From the NCBI RefSeq assembly GCF_035917675.1, contig NZ_CP109104.1, positions 7,006,001 to 7,070,000 on the forward strand: a stretch of DNA of 64,000 nucleotides. The letters are read 5' to 3'. The notes beneath the pieces were generated by a model. That model ran no database searches. It saw only the letters and a program-made list of their open reading frames with translations, and was not told where the DNA came from. This document shows positions 35,930 to 44,474 of the stretch, piece by piece (the stretch's first letter is position 1; every line of letters begins with the position of its first letter). This stretch comes from Streptomyces sp. NBC_01775 (GTDB lineage: Bacteria; Actinomycetota; Actinomycetes; Streptomycetales; Streptomycetaceae). The translations under genes and the position numbers were made by a program.

Positions 35930-36841
35930 GTGAGTACGGCGGCGGAGAGAGGCACGGCGGTCGTGGAGGCGCCGTCCGGCGTGCGGGCGCGCACGCGGGG
36001 CGCGGCGGCCACGAGCGCGGCCCTTCAGGACAGCCAGAACAGCCAGAACAGCCAGGGCAGCCGGAACAGCCGGGACGGCAGGGACGCTGCCCCGCTGGCC
36101 CCCAGGGCGAGGCTGTGGCCCTCGCTGTGCGCCGTCTACCGCGCGCAGCTCTCCCGGGCCCGGGTGGCGAGGATCCCCCTGCTGTTCGTGGCCACCTTCC
36201 AGTCGCTCGGGATCATGGTCCTCATGCGCGGTGTCGTGGACGGGGGCGACGAGGCGCGGGCCGTCGTCGCCGGGTCGAGCGTGCTCGTGGTCGCCTTCGT
36301 CGCGCTCAACCTGCTGGCCCAGTACTTCGGCCAGCTCCGGGCCAGCGGAGGCCTGGACCACTACGCCACGCTGCCGGTGCCCGCCGCCTCCGTCGTGCTG
36401 GGCGCCGCCGCCGCGTACGCCTCCTTCACCGTGCCGGGCGTGGCGGTGACGGCGGTCGCGGGAAGCCTGCTCTTCCAGCTGCCGATGGGCGGACTGTGGG
36501 TGCTGATCGCCGTGATCCCGCTGGCCGGCGCCGCGCTCGCCGGGCTGGGCGCGGCACTCGGACTGCTCGCGCCACGCCCCGAACTGGCGACGCTGGGCGG
36601 CCAGTTGGGCATGTCGGCGGCGCTGCTCCTGGGTGTACTGCCGGCCGGGGGCATGCCGCTGCCCGTCCAGTGGGTGCGTGATCTGCTGCCGTCCACCTAC
36701 GGCGTGGAGGCCTTCGCCCACACGTTCGCCGCCCGGCCCGACTGGGGCGAGGTCGTCCTCGACCTGGGCGTCTGCGCCGCCGTCGGCGTGCTCTCGCTCG
36801 CCGTCGCCACCCGCGCCTACCGCTGGGCGGCCACCCGCTGA
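35930..36841 (+). CDS. ABC transporter permease, ABC-2 type
   Basis: The 303-residue protein has a disordered N-terminal tail and then about six membrane segments (PLLFVATFQSLGIMVLM to LGVCAAVGVLSLAVA). The order and spacing suit ABC-2 exporters. The tail carries six degenerate copies of a nine-base unit at 36031-36084, giving DSQNSQNSQGSRNSRDGRD. The GTG at 35930 follows GGGGCGGAG. The ATPase at 34726-35790 is the obvious partner. The region between them is rich in GGCGTGA-like words but shows no gene. Confidence 0.88.
   Translation: MSTAAERGTAVVEAPSGVRARTRGAAATSAALQDSQNSQNSQGSRNSRDGRDAAPLAPRARLWPSLCAVYRAQLSRARVARIPLLFVATFQSLGIMVLMRGVVDGGDEARAVVAGSSVLVVAFVALNLLAQYFGQLRASGGLDHYATLPVPAASVVLGAAAAYASFTVPGVAVTAVAGSLLFQLPMGGLWVLIAVIPLAGAALAGLGAALGLLAPRPELATLGGQLGMSAALLLGVLPAGGMPLPVQWVRDLLPSTYGVEAFAHTFAARPDWGEVVLDLGVCAAVGVLSLAVATRAYRWAATR
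36031..36084 (+). repeat. Nine-base tandem repeat inside the permease gene
   Basis: Six copies of CAGCCAGAA-like units (the later ones diverged to CAGCCGGAA and CGGCAGGGA) run in frame and encode a Ser/Gln/Asn tract in the cytoplasmic tail of the permease. Confidence 0.85.
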
Positions 36842-36887
36842 GAGGGTCGGGGCCCGAGCCCTGGCGGGGGCCTGGCACGATGGCGGA

Positions 36888-37592
36888 GTGACCGTACCGA
36901 CGCCCTCCTCACACAATCCGGATCCCTCGCACTCGTCGCCGTCCTCGGCGTCGTCCCCCGTGGACGGCGTGCCCGGAGGGCCCGAGGGCGCCGGCCCCTC
37001 GGCCCCGCCGCCGATTTCCTACCCGGGCGGGGCGGACCAGGGCCACGGCAGCGGCTTCGGACACGGCGACGGGCTGCTCGTGCGGCGGGAGCTGCGGGAC
37101 GGCGTGGTGTGCGCCGTGGCGGTCGCCGTCGTCGGCGTGCTGCTGGGGCTGTTGTGGCTGTGGCTGGCGCCCCGCGTGCCGCTGTTCACGGACGGCAAGG
37201 CCGTCTATCTCAAGGACCCCGAGGGCGAGGAGTCCGTCGGCGCCGACGGCACCTTCACGCTGCTCGGCCTCGCCTTCGGCCTGGTGGCCGGGATCGTCGT
37301 CTTCCTGTGCCGCAAGAAGGGCGGCGTCGGCCTCGTCGTCGGCCTGACCGTGGGCGGACTGCTCGGGTCGCTGCTGGCGTGGCGGGTCGGCGTCTGGCTC
37401 GGGCCCGAGACGGACCTGGTCGCCGCGGCGAAGGCGGCGGGCAAGAACGCGACGTTCGACGCGCCGCTCAAGCTCCAGGCCAAGGGAGCGCTCCTGGCCT
37501 GGCCGCTGGCCGCCATCGTCGTCCACCTCGTGCTGACAGGGTTCTTCGGCCCCCGCGATCCGGATCCGGAGCCCGAGCAGCCCCTGTGGTGA
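36888..37592 (+). CDS. Membrane protein, probably DUF2567 family
   Basis: The GTG at 36888 gives 234 residues; the open frame upstream overlaps the permease gene and is not used. The first 65 residues are Ser/Pro/Gly-rich and disordered. Four membrane segments follow: VCAVAVAVVGVLLGLLWLWL, TLLGLAFGLVAGIVVFLC, GLVVGLTVGGLLGSLLAW and LLAWPLAAIVVHLVLTGFF. An extracytoplasmic loop VPLFTDGKAVYLKDPEGEE lies between the first two. The pattern resembles the actinobacterial DUF2567 family, which I assign tentatively. No function is known. It lies 46 bases after the ABC permease gene. Confidence 0.75.
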   Translation: MTVPTPSSHNPDPSHSSPSSASSPVDGVPGGPEGAGPSAPPPISYPGGADQGHGSGFGHGDGLLVRRELRDGVVCAVAVAVVGVLLGLLWLWLAPRVPLFTDGKAVYLKDPEGEESVGADGTFTLLGLAFGLVAGIVVFLCRKKGGVGLVVGLTVGGLLGSLLAWRVGVWLGPETDLVAAAKAAGKNATFDAPLKLQAKGALLAWPLAAIVVHLVLTGFFGPRDPDPEPEQPLW

Positions 37593-37622
37593 GCCCTGGA
37601 CCGGATCCGGCCCGGGTCGGGA

Positions 37623-37697
37623 TCAGGCGGGCCGTCTCCCGTGGTTGGCGCGTCGCTTCTTGATCCGCCACTTCCGCTTGCGGGTGCGCTTCGACAT
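37623..37697 (-). CDS. Ribosomal protein bL37 (AURKAIP1/COX24-domain mini-protein), 24 aa
   Basis: The minus-strand frame from ATG 37697 to TGA at 37625-37623 encodes 24 residues that begin MSKRTRKRKWRIKKRRAN and continue with HGRRPA. This length, the high Lys/Arg content and the terminal ANHGxRP motif match bL37, the actinobacterial ribosomal protein found in mycobacterial 50S structures. Databases often name it AURKAIP1/COX24-domain protein. It should bind 23S rRNA. It lies between the membrane protein gene and the YbaK gene. No good ribosome-binding site is visible (CTACGACTGACCC precedes the ATG). Confidence 0.85.
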   Translation of the reverse strand: MSKRTRKRKWRIKKRRANHGRRPA

Positions 37698-37870
37698 GGG
37701 TCAGTCGTAGCGCCGTACGGCGAAGCTGGGAAGCCCCGCCGCACCGGTCCGTCACCGGCTGCGGGCGGGACGTCGGCCACGCCCTGTCCGGCGGATCTTT
37801 CCGGTGCCCTCTTGCCTGGTGCTGAGCAGGGGCTGCGGCTGCCTGTGCTTGGCAGAGTGCCAGTTCGTCG

Positions 37871-37910
37871 TGGCTGGTCGCGCAGTTCCTCGCGCCCCTT
37901 TGGGGCTCCG
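37871..37910 (-). repeat. Streptomyces dispersed terminator-like repeat
   Basis: On the minus strand this reads GAGCCCCAAAGGGGCGCGAG and then GAACTGCGCGACCAGCCAC. It is a near copy of a short sequence repeated many times in Streptomyces genomes, usually just downstream of genes. The GCCCC/GGGGC stem can fold as a hairpin. It begins about eight bases beyond the stop of the YbaK gene at 37918 and probably ends that transcript. Confidence 0.75.
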
Positions 37911-37917
37911 CCAGGCC

Positions 37918-38418
37918 CTACGTGCGGGCGACGGGGGCCACTGTGGCGTCGGTGAGGGCCGCCAGGTCCCCCGGGGCCAGCTCGATCTCCAGGCCGCGGC
38001 GGCCCGCCGAGACACACACCGTCGCCTGCTCGGTGGCCGAAGCGTCCAGCACCGTGGGCAGCTTCTTGCGCTGTCCCAGCGGGGAGATGCCGCCGCGCAC
38101 ATAGCCCGTGGTGCGCTCGGCCGCCGCCGGATCGGCCATCGTGGCGCGCTTGCCGCCCACGGCGGAGGCCAGCGCCTTCAGGTCGAGCGAGGCGGACACC
38201 GGCACGACCGCCACCGTCAGGGCGCCGTCCACCTCGGCGACGAGGGTCTTGAAGACCTGCTCGGGCGCCACCCCGAGAGCCTCGGCCGCCTCCAGGCCGT
38301 AGGAGGGCGCGGCCGGGTCGTGCTCGTAGGCGTGGGTGGTGAACTCCACACCGGCCCCGCTCGCGGCGACGATCGCGGGGGTCGCGGAGCCCGACTTCTG
38401 CTTGCTCTTCTTCGCCAA
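37918..38418 (-). CDS. ybaK: Cys-tRNA(Pro) deacylase, YbaK/EbsC family
   Basis: YbaK removes cysteine mischarged onto tRNA-Pro. The 166 residues have the family features: THAYEHDP near 28-35, a Lys in VFKTLVAEVDGALTVAVVPV at the editing pocket, TGYVRGGISPLGQRKKLPTV and the C-terminal AGRRGLEIELAPGDL. The start is a TTG at 38418 (LAKKSKQKSGSATPA); no better start is present and the ribosome-binding site is weak. The gene lies downstream of the LON-domain gene across 128 bases that hold a 20-base tandem repeat. Confidence 0.92.
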   Translation of the reverse strand: MAKKSKQKSGSATPAIVAASGAGVEFTTHAYEHDPAAPSYGLEAAEALGVAPEQVFKTLVAEVDGALTVAVVPVSASLDLKALASAVGGKRATMADPAAAERTTGYVRGGISPLGQRKKLPTVLDASATEQATVCVSAGRRGLEIELAPGDLAALTDATVAPVART

Positions 38419-38488
38419 CGTTCGCTGCCTTGTCCGCCGGGGATGTCTCGTTCGCCGGGATGTTCCGGTCGGCCGCCGGGCCGCCCCG

Positions 38489-38528
38489 TTCGCCCGGGAC
38501 GCCTCGGCTTCGCCCGGGACGCCTCGGC
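38489..38528. repeat. Perfect 20-base tandem duplication
   Basis: TTCGCCCGGGACGCCTCGGC is present twice back to back (38489-38508 and 38509-38528), in the spacer between the LON-domain gene and ybaK. Further partial copies (GTTCGCCGGGATG) occur just to the left, so this looks like recent slippage in a GC-rich spacer. Confidence 0.9.
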
Positions 38529-38546
38529 CGCCTCGGGTGCGCGGCC

Positions 38547-39356
38547 TCAGTTGGGGCTGGTCGGCTTGCGGGTCAGATCCGCCGCAGGGAGCGAGGGGAG
38601 CTTGCCGATGACCGAGGTCTCGCGGCGCAGCACCTTCAGCTCGTCCGCGAGCCGTGTGGCCGTGTCCGGCGCCTGGAGGAGCCGCTGCTTGGCGGGGGTG
38701 TCCAGCACGGTCGCCGCGGCCACCAGGTAGGACACCACGGAGGGGTCGTCCGGCAGGTCCTGGTCCTGGCCCGCCGCGATCGTCCGCTCGCGGGCGCCGG
38801 CCAGCCGCTTCTGGTACGCGCGGAAGGCCCGCAGCACCCCGGAGGCCAGCGCTCCGGCGCCGTCGCCCTCCTCTTCGGGCAACTCCTCGATCTCCCCGGT
38901 CAGATACGGCCCGGAGGCGTCCACCGACAGCAGGCGGAAGCGGGTGGTGCCGGTGGCCATGACCTCGTAGCCGCTCGTGCTCGTACGGGCATCGGCGCCC
39001 GTGGTGCCCTCCTGCGGCGCGTCCGCGGCCTCGGGGGCGCCGCCGGTGCGCTCGCGGATGGTGGAGGCGTCGGCCACACAGCCCACCGTGTAGAACGACT
39101 TGATCGGGTCGGGCCCGAACCCGGCCGTGGGGTCGGCGCCCGGCGGCGGCACCGAGTCCGGCATCCCGGTGGCGGTGGGCGCCACCTCACGGCCGTCCCG
39201 GATGGCTACGACGCCGAACCGGCGGGGCGCATCCTCGGGCAGTTCCAGCAGGTCACGCATGAGCGCGCGGTACCGCGCCTCGAAGATGTTCAGCGGCAGC
39301 ACCAGGCCAGGGAACAGCACCGAGTTGAGCGGGAAGAGCGGGAGCGCGGTCGTCAC
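38547..39356 (-). CDS. LON substrate-binding (PUA-like) domain protein
   Basis: The 269-residue protein starts at GTG 39356 with LPLFPLNSVLFPG, then LPLNIFEARYRAL, the signature of the stand-alone Lon N-terminal domain. A strand GYEVMATGTTRFRLL and the helical part AFRAYQKRLAGARERT follow. There is no ATPase or protease domain, so this is not Lon itself. Single LON-domain proteins are widespread, but their role is unknown and may involve binding unfolded peptides. A low-complexity insertion (about 100-122) lies between the strands. Confidence 0.9.
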   Translation of the reverse strand: MTTALPLFPLNSVLFPGLVLPLNIFEARYRALMRDLLELPEDAPRRFGVVAIRDGREVAPTATGMPDSVPPPGADPTAGFGPDPIKSFYTVGCVADASTIRERTGGAPEAADAPQEGTTGADARTSTSGYEVMATGTTRFRLLSVDASGPYLTGEIEELPEEEGDGAGALASGVLRAFRAYQKRLAGARERTIAAGQDQDLPDDPSVVSYLVAAATVLDTPAKQRLLQAPDTATRLADELKVLRRETSVIGKLPSLPAADLTRKPTSPN

Positions 39357-39405
39357 AACCGGTAAGCCTAAAGCCTCCGGGCGCCCCTTCGCGGCCCGGT
39401 GCGCC

Positions 39406-41052
39406 CTACTGGCGCCGCAACAGCCGTGTGGCCCCTGCGGCGACGGTGGTGGCGAGGACCCAGCCGAGCAGGATCATCACCGCCGCGATCCACTGGTAGA
39501 CCCCCACCGGATCCCACGAGAGGTCCTGGCCGAAGGTGATGACGGGCAGCAGCAGATCCAGCGTGTACAGCGCCGCGTTCCACTGCGGGGCCTCGTCGCC
39601 CTTGAGCGCGGGCGGCCGGTGCGCGTCGAACAGCAGCGAGCCGGTCAGCCACAGCACGGCCATCCACAGCGCGGCCTGCCCGGGGCGGTAGCCGTAGGCG
39701 ACCGTCCAGTCCTGGATGACGCCCCACAGCTTGCCGGGCAGCGGCAGCGTCTCGCGGCGGCGGCGCTGCTTGGCCAGCAGCACGATGCGCGCGTTGGTGT
39801 CCTCGCCGCTGTTGCGGTACATCGCCGAGAGCTGCTCATACGGCTCGGGCGCGTACTCCGCCGTCGCCGCCGTGACCCACTGGAGGCGCTCGCGGACGTT
39901 GAAGTGGCCCTCCTTGGGGATGGCGTGCAGGTAGGTGAAACCCGCCATCCACAGCCGGTGGTCGCGCGGCCAGCTCGACGCCCTGTCCATCAGCTTCTCG
40001 ACGCTGGCCCCCGACAGCACCACCAGGCCGCGCTCGGGCAGCTGCGGGGTGAAGGACAGCTCCGGGGTGGTGATGCGGCGCAGTGACAGCTCCTGGTCGC
40101 GCTGCATCTCCAGCCGGGCGTTCTCGATCACCAGCGAGGAGCCGAACCGTCCGTCGTCCAGCACGATCCCGCCCGTGCACTCGAAGTGCTTGGTGCGCCA
40201 GCGGGCGCCCACGCCCGCGTCGGCACGGGGTCCGCCGGCGGCCGAGGCCAGGTCGTAGCGGGTGCCGGTCGGTGGCGTGGTGGCGTAGATCTGCGGGGCG
40301 CTGCCACGGCCCGCGTCGGCGAAGCTGGCGACCTGCTCCACGGTCATCTGCGGCGCGTACAGCGCGAAGCGGCCCCGCGGGTTGCGCAGCACGGTGCCGA
40401 ACATGTGCAGCGAGCTGCCGACCGTCGCGCCGCGCAGGCTCACCTGGCCGTCGGTGACCAGCAAGCTGGCCTGAAGCTCCTGGGAGACGGTGATCCCGTC
40501 CGCGGCGATGGCGCGGGTCCTGCGCCCGCTGCCGACCGTCGCCTCGTTGAGCAGCAGGTCCGTGCCGATGGTGGCGTCCGTCAGCTTGATGCCCTCGGGC
40601 AGGCTGCACCGGGGCAGGTGCAGATCGCCCTCGGTCGTCAGCCGCGCGGCCTCCAGCCGGGGCAGGTAGCAGTCAACGAAGCGCGCGGTGTTCACCCGCG
40701 CCTCCGGCAGCCGCACCTCCTGCTCGAAGCGGCACTGGCGCAGCTCGAAGTAGGGCTCGACCACGCCGCCGGCCATGTCGAGGCAGCCGGTGACGTACGC
40801 GCCGGTCAGGTGGAGCGAGGCGACCCGGCCCAGCAGCGCGGGCGGGCCGTGCAGCAGCAGGAGCGCGATGATCCGGGCGCGTACGGAGCGCTCGGGGCCC
40901 CACAGATGATCTCCGTTCGGGTCGTCCAGTTCGGGCTCCCGGCTGCGCAGATCGTGCTCGCTGCCGTTGCGGAACGCCTGCCACAGCCCCCACTCCGCAG
41001 TGGTCAGCTGCAAACCCGGAGGCGGCTCACCAGTGTCCACTGGCTCGCTCAC
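39406..41052 (-). CDS. Membrane-anchored beta-helix-like protein of unknown function
   Basis: The GTG at 41052 sits behind GGGGGAGGAAGC and gives 548 residues. Relatives in Streptomyces are often labelled membrane-associated oxidoreductase, but I see no nucleotide-binding or redox motif. Residues about 55-360 have short alternating strands resembling pentapeptide or right-handed beta-helix proteins (LHLTGAYVTGCLDMAGG, VRLPEARVNTARFVD, DLHLPRCSLPEGIKL). A helical region (YEQLSAMYRNSGEDTNARI) follows, then two or three membrane segments (ALWMAVLWLTGSLLF and QWIAAVMILLGWVLATTVAAG) at the C-terminus. The large domain is probably cytoplasmic. It is divergent from hisD. Confidence 0.75.
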   Translation of the reverse strand: MSEPVDTGEPPPGLQLTTAEWGLWQAFRNGSEHDLRSREPELDDPNGDHLWGPERSVRARIIALLLLHGPPALLGRVASLHLTGAYVTGCLDMAGGVVEPYFELRQCRFEQEVRLPEARVNTARFVDCYLPRLEAARLTTEGDLHLPRCSLPEGIKLTDATIGTDLLLNEATVGSGRRTRAIAADGITVSQELQASLLVTDGQVSLRGATVGSSLHMFGTVLRNPRGRFALYAPQMTVEQVASFADAGRGSAPQIYATTPPTGTRYDLASAAGGPRADAGVGARWRTKHFECTGGIVLDDGRFGSSLVIENARLEMQRDQELSLRRITTPELSFTPQLPERGLVVLSGASVEKLMDRASSWPRDHRLWMAGFTYLHAIPKEGHFNVRERLQWVTAATAEYAPEPYEQLSAMYRNSGEDTNARIVLLAKQRRRRETLPLPGKLWGVIQDWTVAYGYRPGQAALWMAVLWLTGSLLFDAHRPPALKGDEAPQWNAALYTLDLLLPVITFGQDLSWDPVGVYQWIAAVMILLGWVLATTVAAGATRLLRRQ

Positions 41053-41170
41053 GCTTCCTCCCCCTCGACTTCATCGATGTGCTGGTCATGTTCGAATGCG
41101 GTGGTCGTACCGCTTCCCATTCCCGCTCCGTGACCGGATGAACGCGCGAGGCGACGATCGTCTGGTGTGA

Positions 41171-41193
41171 CCCGTATCAGCCTCTGATACGGG
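41171..41193. promoter_or_regulatory. Perfect 10-base inverted repeat upstream of hisD, candidate operator
   Basis: CCCGTATCAG (41171-41180), CCT and CTGATACGGG (41184-41193) form an exact palindrome with a three-base centre. It ends 38 bases before the hisD start, in the 179-base gap between two divergent genes. No transcript runs into it, so a terminator is unlikely. The symmetry and length suit a dimeric regulator. I cannot name the regulator. Confidence 0.65.
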
Positions 41194-41231
41194 CGGCCGG
41201 AGCGCCGGACGGGTCTGAGAGACTTGGGTGT

Positions 41232-42575
41232 GTGATCTCCCGAATCGATCTGCGTGGTTCCGCGTCCGCCGGCCCGGCCTCAGTGCCGGCGGCGACCGGG
41301 ACCGACCGCGACCTGCTGCCCCGTGCCGAGCTGGACGTCGAAGCCGCCCTGGAGAAGGTGCGGCCCCTGTGCGAGGACGTACGGCATCGTGGCACAGCCG
41401 CTGTGATCGAGGCCACGGAGAAGTTCGACGGCGTACGGCTGGAGCGCCTGCGGGTGCCCGCCGAGGCGCTGAGCAGGGCGCTGGAGGAGCTGGACCCCGC
41501 CGTACGCGCGGCGCTGGAGGAGTCCATCCGCCGTGCCCGCCTCGTCCACCGTGACCAGCGGCGCACCGACTCGACGGTGCGGGTCGTCCCGGGCGGCACC
41601 GTCACCGAGCGCTGGGTGCCCGTCGAGCGGGTGGGCCTCTACGTGCCGGGCGGCCGGGCCGTCTACCCCTCGTCGGTCGTGATGAACGTGGTGCCCGCGC
41701 AGGAGGCCGGCGTCGAGGCGCTGGCCGTCTCCTCGCCGCCGCAGCCCGACTTCGACGGCCTCCCGCACCCCACGATCCTCGCGGCCTGCGCCCTGCTGGG
41801 CGTCGACGAGGTCTACGCGGCCGGCGGGGCCCAGGCCGTCGCCATGTTCGCGTACGGCACCGAGGAGTGCGCCCCCGTCCAACTGGTGACGGGGCCGGGC
41901 AACATCTACGTCGCCGCCGCCAAGCGCCTCCTCAAGGGCGTCATCGGCATCGACTCCGAGGCGGGCCCGACCGAGATCGCGATCCTCGCCGACGACACCG
42001 CCGACGCCGTCCACGTGGCAGCCGACCTGATCAGCCAGGCCGAGCACGACGTGGTGGCCGCCGCCGTCCTGGTCACGCCCTCCGAGGCGCTGGCCGAGGC
42101 GGTCGAGGCCGAGCTGAAGACGCAGGTGCCCGCCACCAAGCACAGCGAACGCATCGCCGAGGCGCTGGGCGGACGGCAGTCCGGCATCGTCCTGGTCGAC
42201 TCGCTGGAGCACGGCCTCGCCGTCGTCAACGCCTACGCCGCCGAGCACCTGGAGATCCAGACCGAGGACGCCGCGTCCTGGGCGGCCCGGGTGCGCAACG
42301 CGGGCGCCGTCTTCGTCGGCCCCTACGCCCCGGTCTCGCTCGGCGACTACGCGGCCGGCTCCAACCACGTGCTGCCCACCGGCGGCTGCGCCTGCCACTC
42401 CTCGGGGCTGTCGGTGCAGTCCTTCCTGCGCGGCATCCACGTCGTGGACTACACCAAGGAAGCGCTCGCCGAGGTCACCCACCACGTGGTGACCCTCGCC
42501 GACGCGGAGGACCTGCCGGCACACGGCGACGCACTGCGGGCGAGGTTCGGGTGGGAGGTGCCGGAAAGCCTGTGA
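41232..42575 (+). CDS. hisD: Histidinol dehydrogenase HisD
   Basis: HisD oxidises histidinol to histidine in two NAD-dependent steps. The 447 residues from GTG 41232 carry the family motifs: [61 protein letters not shown], and the zinc and catalytic region [16 protein letters not shown] with [30 protein letters not shown] is near the C-terminus. It is the first gene of an operon in which all junctions overlap. No clear ribosome-binding site precedes the GTG. Confidence 0.97.
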   Translation: MISRIDLRGSASAGPASVPAATGTDRDLLPRAELDVEAALEKVRPLCEDVRHRGTAAVIEATEKFDGVRLERLRVPAEALSRALEELDPAVRAALEESIRRARLVHRDQRRTDSTVRVVPGGTVTERWVPVERVGLYVPGGRAVYPSSVVMNVVPAQEAGVEALAVSSPPQPDFDGLPHPTILAACALLGVDEVYAAGGAQAVAMFAYGTEECAPVQLVTGPGNIYVAAAKRLLKGVIGIDSEAGPTEIAILADDTADAVHVAADLISQAEHDVVAAAVLVTPSEALAEAVEAELKTQVPATKHSERIAEALGGRQSGIVLVDSLEHGLAVVNAYAAEHLEIQTEDAASWAARVRNAGAVFVGPYAPVSLGDYAAGSNHVLPTGGCACHSSGLSVQSFLRGIHVVDYTKEALAEVTHHVVTLADAEDLPAHGDALRARFGWEVPESL

Positions 42576-43723
42576 GCACTCCCAGCACCCTGGACGAGCT
42601 CCCCATCCGGGACGAGCTGCGCGGCAAGTCCCCGTACGGCGCGCCCCAGCTCGACGTGCCCGTGCGGCTCAACACGAACGAGAACCCCTACCCGCTGCCC
42701 GAGGAACTGGTCGAGCGCATCGCCGAGCGGGTCGCCGAGGCGGCGCGCGGGCTGAACCGCTACCCGGACCGGGACGCGGTCGAGCTGCGCACCCGGCTCG
42801 CGGACTATCTCTCGCGCACGGCCGGGCACACCGTCGGCCGCGAGCAGGTGTGGGCCGCCAACGGGTCCAACGAGGTGCTCCAGCAGCTCCTCCAGGCGTT
42901 CGGCGGCCCCGGCCGCACCGCGCTGGGCTTCGACCCCTCGTACTCGATGCACGCGCTCCTGGCGCGCGGCACCGGCACCGGCTGGATCTCCGGGCCGCGC
43001 AACGAGGACTTCACCATCGACGTCGAGGCCGCCCGCCGCGCCATCGCCGAGCACCGCCCCGACGTGGTGTTCATCTGCTCGCCCAACAACCCCACGGGCA
43101 CCGCCGTCTCGGAGGAGACGGTGCTGGCGCTGTACGAGGCCGCGCAGGCGGCCCGCTCAGGCCGCCATGAACACGGTGCGCTGGTGGTGGTGGACGAGGC
43201 GTACGGCGAGTTCTCGCACCACCCCTCGCTGCTGCCGCTCATCGAGGGGCGGCCGGCTCTGGTGCTCTCGCGCACCATGTCCAAGGCGTTCGGCGCCGCC
43301 GGGCTGCGGCTGGGCTATCTGGCCGCCGCGCCCGCCGTGGTCGACGCCGTCCAGCTCGTCCGGCTGCCGTACCACCTCTCGGCCGTCACCCAGGCCACGG
43401 CGCTGGCCGCGCTGGAGCACACCGATACGCTGCTCGGCTACGTCGAGCAGCTCAAGACCGAGCGCGACAGGCTGGTGAGCGAGCTGCGGTCCATCGGCTG
43501 CCAGGTCACCGAGTCCGACGCGAACTTCGTCCAGTTCGGCCGCTTCGACGGCGCCGCCGGCTCGCACGCCGTGTGGGAGGCGCTGCTGGCGCGGGGTGTC
43601 CTGGTCCGGGACAACGGAGTGCCCGGCTGGCTGCGGGTGTCGGCGGGGACGCCGGAGGAGAACGACGTGTTCCTCGACGCGGTGCGAGCCGTGACGAAGG
43701 AACTGAAGGAGAAGAGCGACTGA
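42572..43723 (+). CDS. hisC: Histidinol-phosphate aminotransferase HisC
   Basis: HisC transfers the amino group from glutamate to imidazole-acetol phosphate. The GTG at 42572 overlaps the hisD stop (GTGA), giving 383 residues; the open frame extending left to 41867 runs inside hisD and is not used. PLP fold-type I motifs are [42 protein letters not shown] and [11 protein letters not shown]. The PLP lysine is in [17 protein letters not shown]. The C-terminal [13 protein letters not shown] binds phosphate. The stop shares one base with the hisB start. Confidence 0.96.
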   Translation: MSTPSTLDELPIRDELRGKSPYGAPQLDVPVRLNTNENPYPLPEELVERIAERVAEAARGLNRYPDRDAVELRTRLADYLSRTAGHTVGREQVWAANGSNEVLQQLLQAFGGPGRTALGFDPSYSMHALLARGTGTGWISGPRNEDFTIDVEAARRAIAEHRPDVVFICSPNNPTGTAVSEETVLALYEAAQAARSGRHEHGALVVVDEAYGEFSHHPSLLPLIEGRPALVLSRTMSKAFGAAGLRLGYLAAAPAVVDAVQLVRLPYHLSAVTQATALAALEHTDTLLGYVEQLKTERDRLVSELRSIGCQVTESDANFVQFGRFDGAAGSHAVWEALLARGVLVRDNGVPGWLRVSAGTPEENDVFLDAVRAVTKELKEKSD

Positions 43724-44313
43724 TGACGCGCAAGGGCCGCGTGGAGCGCACCACGAAGGAGACCTCGGTGGTGGTCGAGATCGATCTCGACGGCGCCGGC
43801 AAGGTCGATGTGTCGACAGGTGTGGGCTTCTACGACCACATGCTCGACCAGCTCGGCCGCCACGGCCTGTTCGACCTCACGGTCAAGACCGAGGGCGACC
43901 TGCACATCGACAGCCACCACACCATCGAGGACACCTCGCTGGCGCTGGGCGCCGCCTTCAAGCAGGCGCTCGGCGACAAGCGCGGCATCGTGCGGTTCGC
44001 CAACGCCTCGGTGCCGCTGGACGAGTCGCTGGCCCAGGTCACCGTAGACCTGTCGGGCCGCCCGTACCTGGTGCACACCGAACCCGAGGGCCTGGCGCCG
44101 ATGATCGGGGCCTACGACACGACGATGACCCGCCACATCCTGGAGTCCTTCGTCGCCCAGGCCCAGGTCGCGCTGCACGTCCACGTCCCCTACGGGCGCA
44201 ACGCGCACCACGTCGTGGAGTGCCAGTTCAAGGCCCTGGCCCGCGCTCTGCGGTACGCCAGCGAGATCGACCCCCGCCAGACCGGCATCCCCTCCACCAA
44301 GGGCGCGCTGTGA
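43723..44313 (+). CDS. hisB: Imidazoleglycerol-phosphate dehydratase HisB
   Basis: HisB dehydrates imidazole glycerol phosphate. The ATG at 43723 overlaps the hisC stop by one base (TGATG) and gives 196 residues, the size of the monofunctional enzyme. The duplicated metal motifs are [14 protein letters not shown] with DSHHTIEDT in the first half and [14 protein letters not shown] in the second, supplying His and Glu ligands to manganese. There is no N-terminal phosphatase domain, so histidinol phosphatase must be encoded elsewhere. The stop overlaps the next small gene by four bases. Confidence 0.96.
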   Translation: MTRKGRVERTTKETSVVVEIDLDGAGKVDVSTGVGFYDHMLDQLGRHGLFDLTVKTEGDLHIDSHHTIEDTSLALGAAFKQALGDKRGIVRFANASVPLDESLAQVTVDLSGRPYLVHTEPEGLAPMIGAYDTTMTRHILESFVAQAQVALHVHVPYGRNAHHVVECQFKALARALRYASEIDPRQTGIPSTKGAL

Positions 44314-44474
44314 GTGGCCTTTCGGCGATTCTCATCTTCGTCGGGCTCTTCCTGGCCGGCGGCGCGGTCTCCTTCTGGAAGCAGAAGCTGCCCACCGGCG
44401 TGATCGTGCTGCTGGGACTCGGCTCCGCGCTGGCGCTGCTGGCCGGAATCCTGCGGCTGGAGTGGTGGTCATGA
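44310..44474 (+). CDS. 54-aa two-helix membrane protein embedded in the his operon
   Basis: I do not recognise a named function. The GTG at 44310 overlaps the hisB stop (GTGA), and its TGA overlaps the hisH ATG (ATGA), so it is translationally coupled on both sides; this strongly supports a real gene. The 54 residues form two membrane helices, [19 protein letters not shown] and [21 protein letters not shown], joined by KQKL and ending in RLEWWS. There are no charged residues inside the helices and no catalytic residues are apparent. It may be a membrane tether or regulator for the pathway, which is speculation. Confidence 0.85.
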   Translation: MSGLSAILIFVGLFLAGGAVSFWKQKLPTGVIVLLGLGSALALLAGILRLEWWS

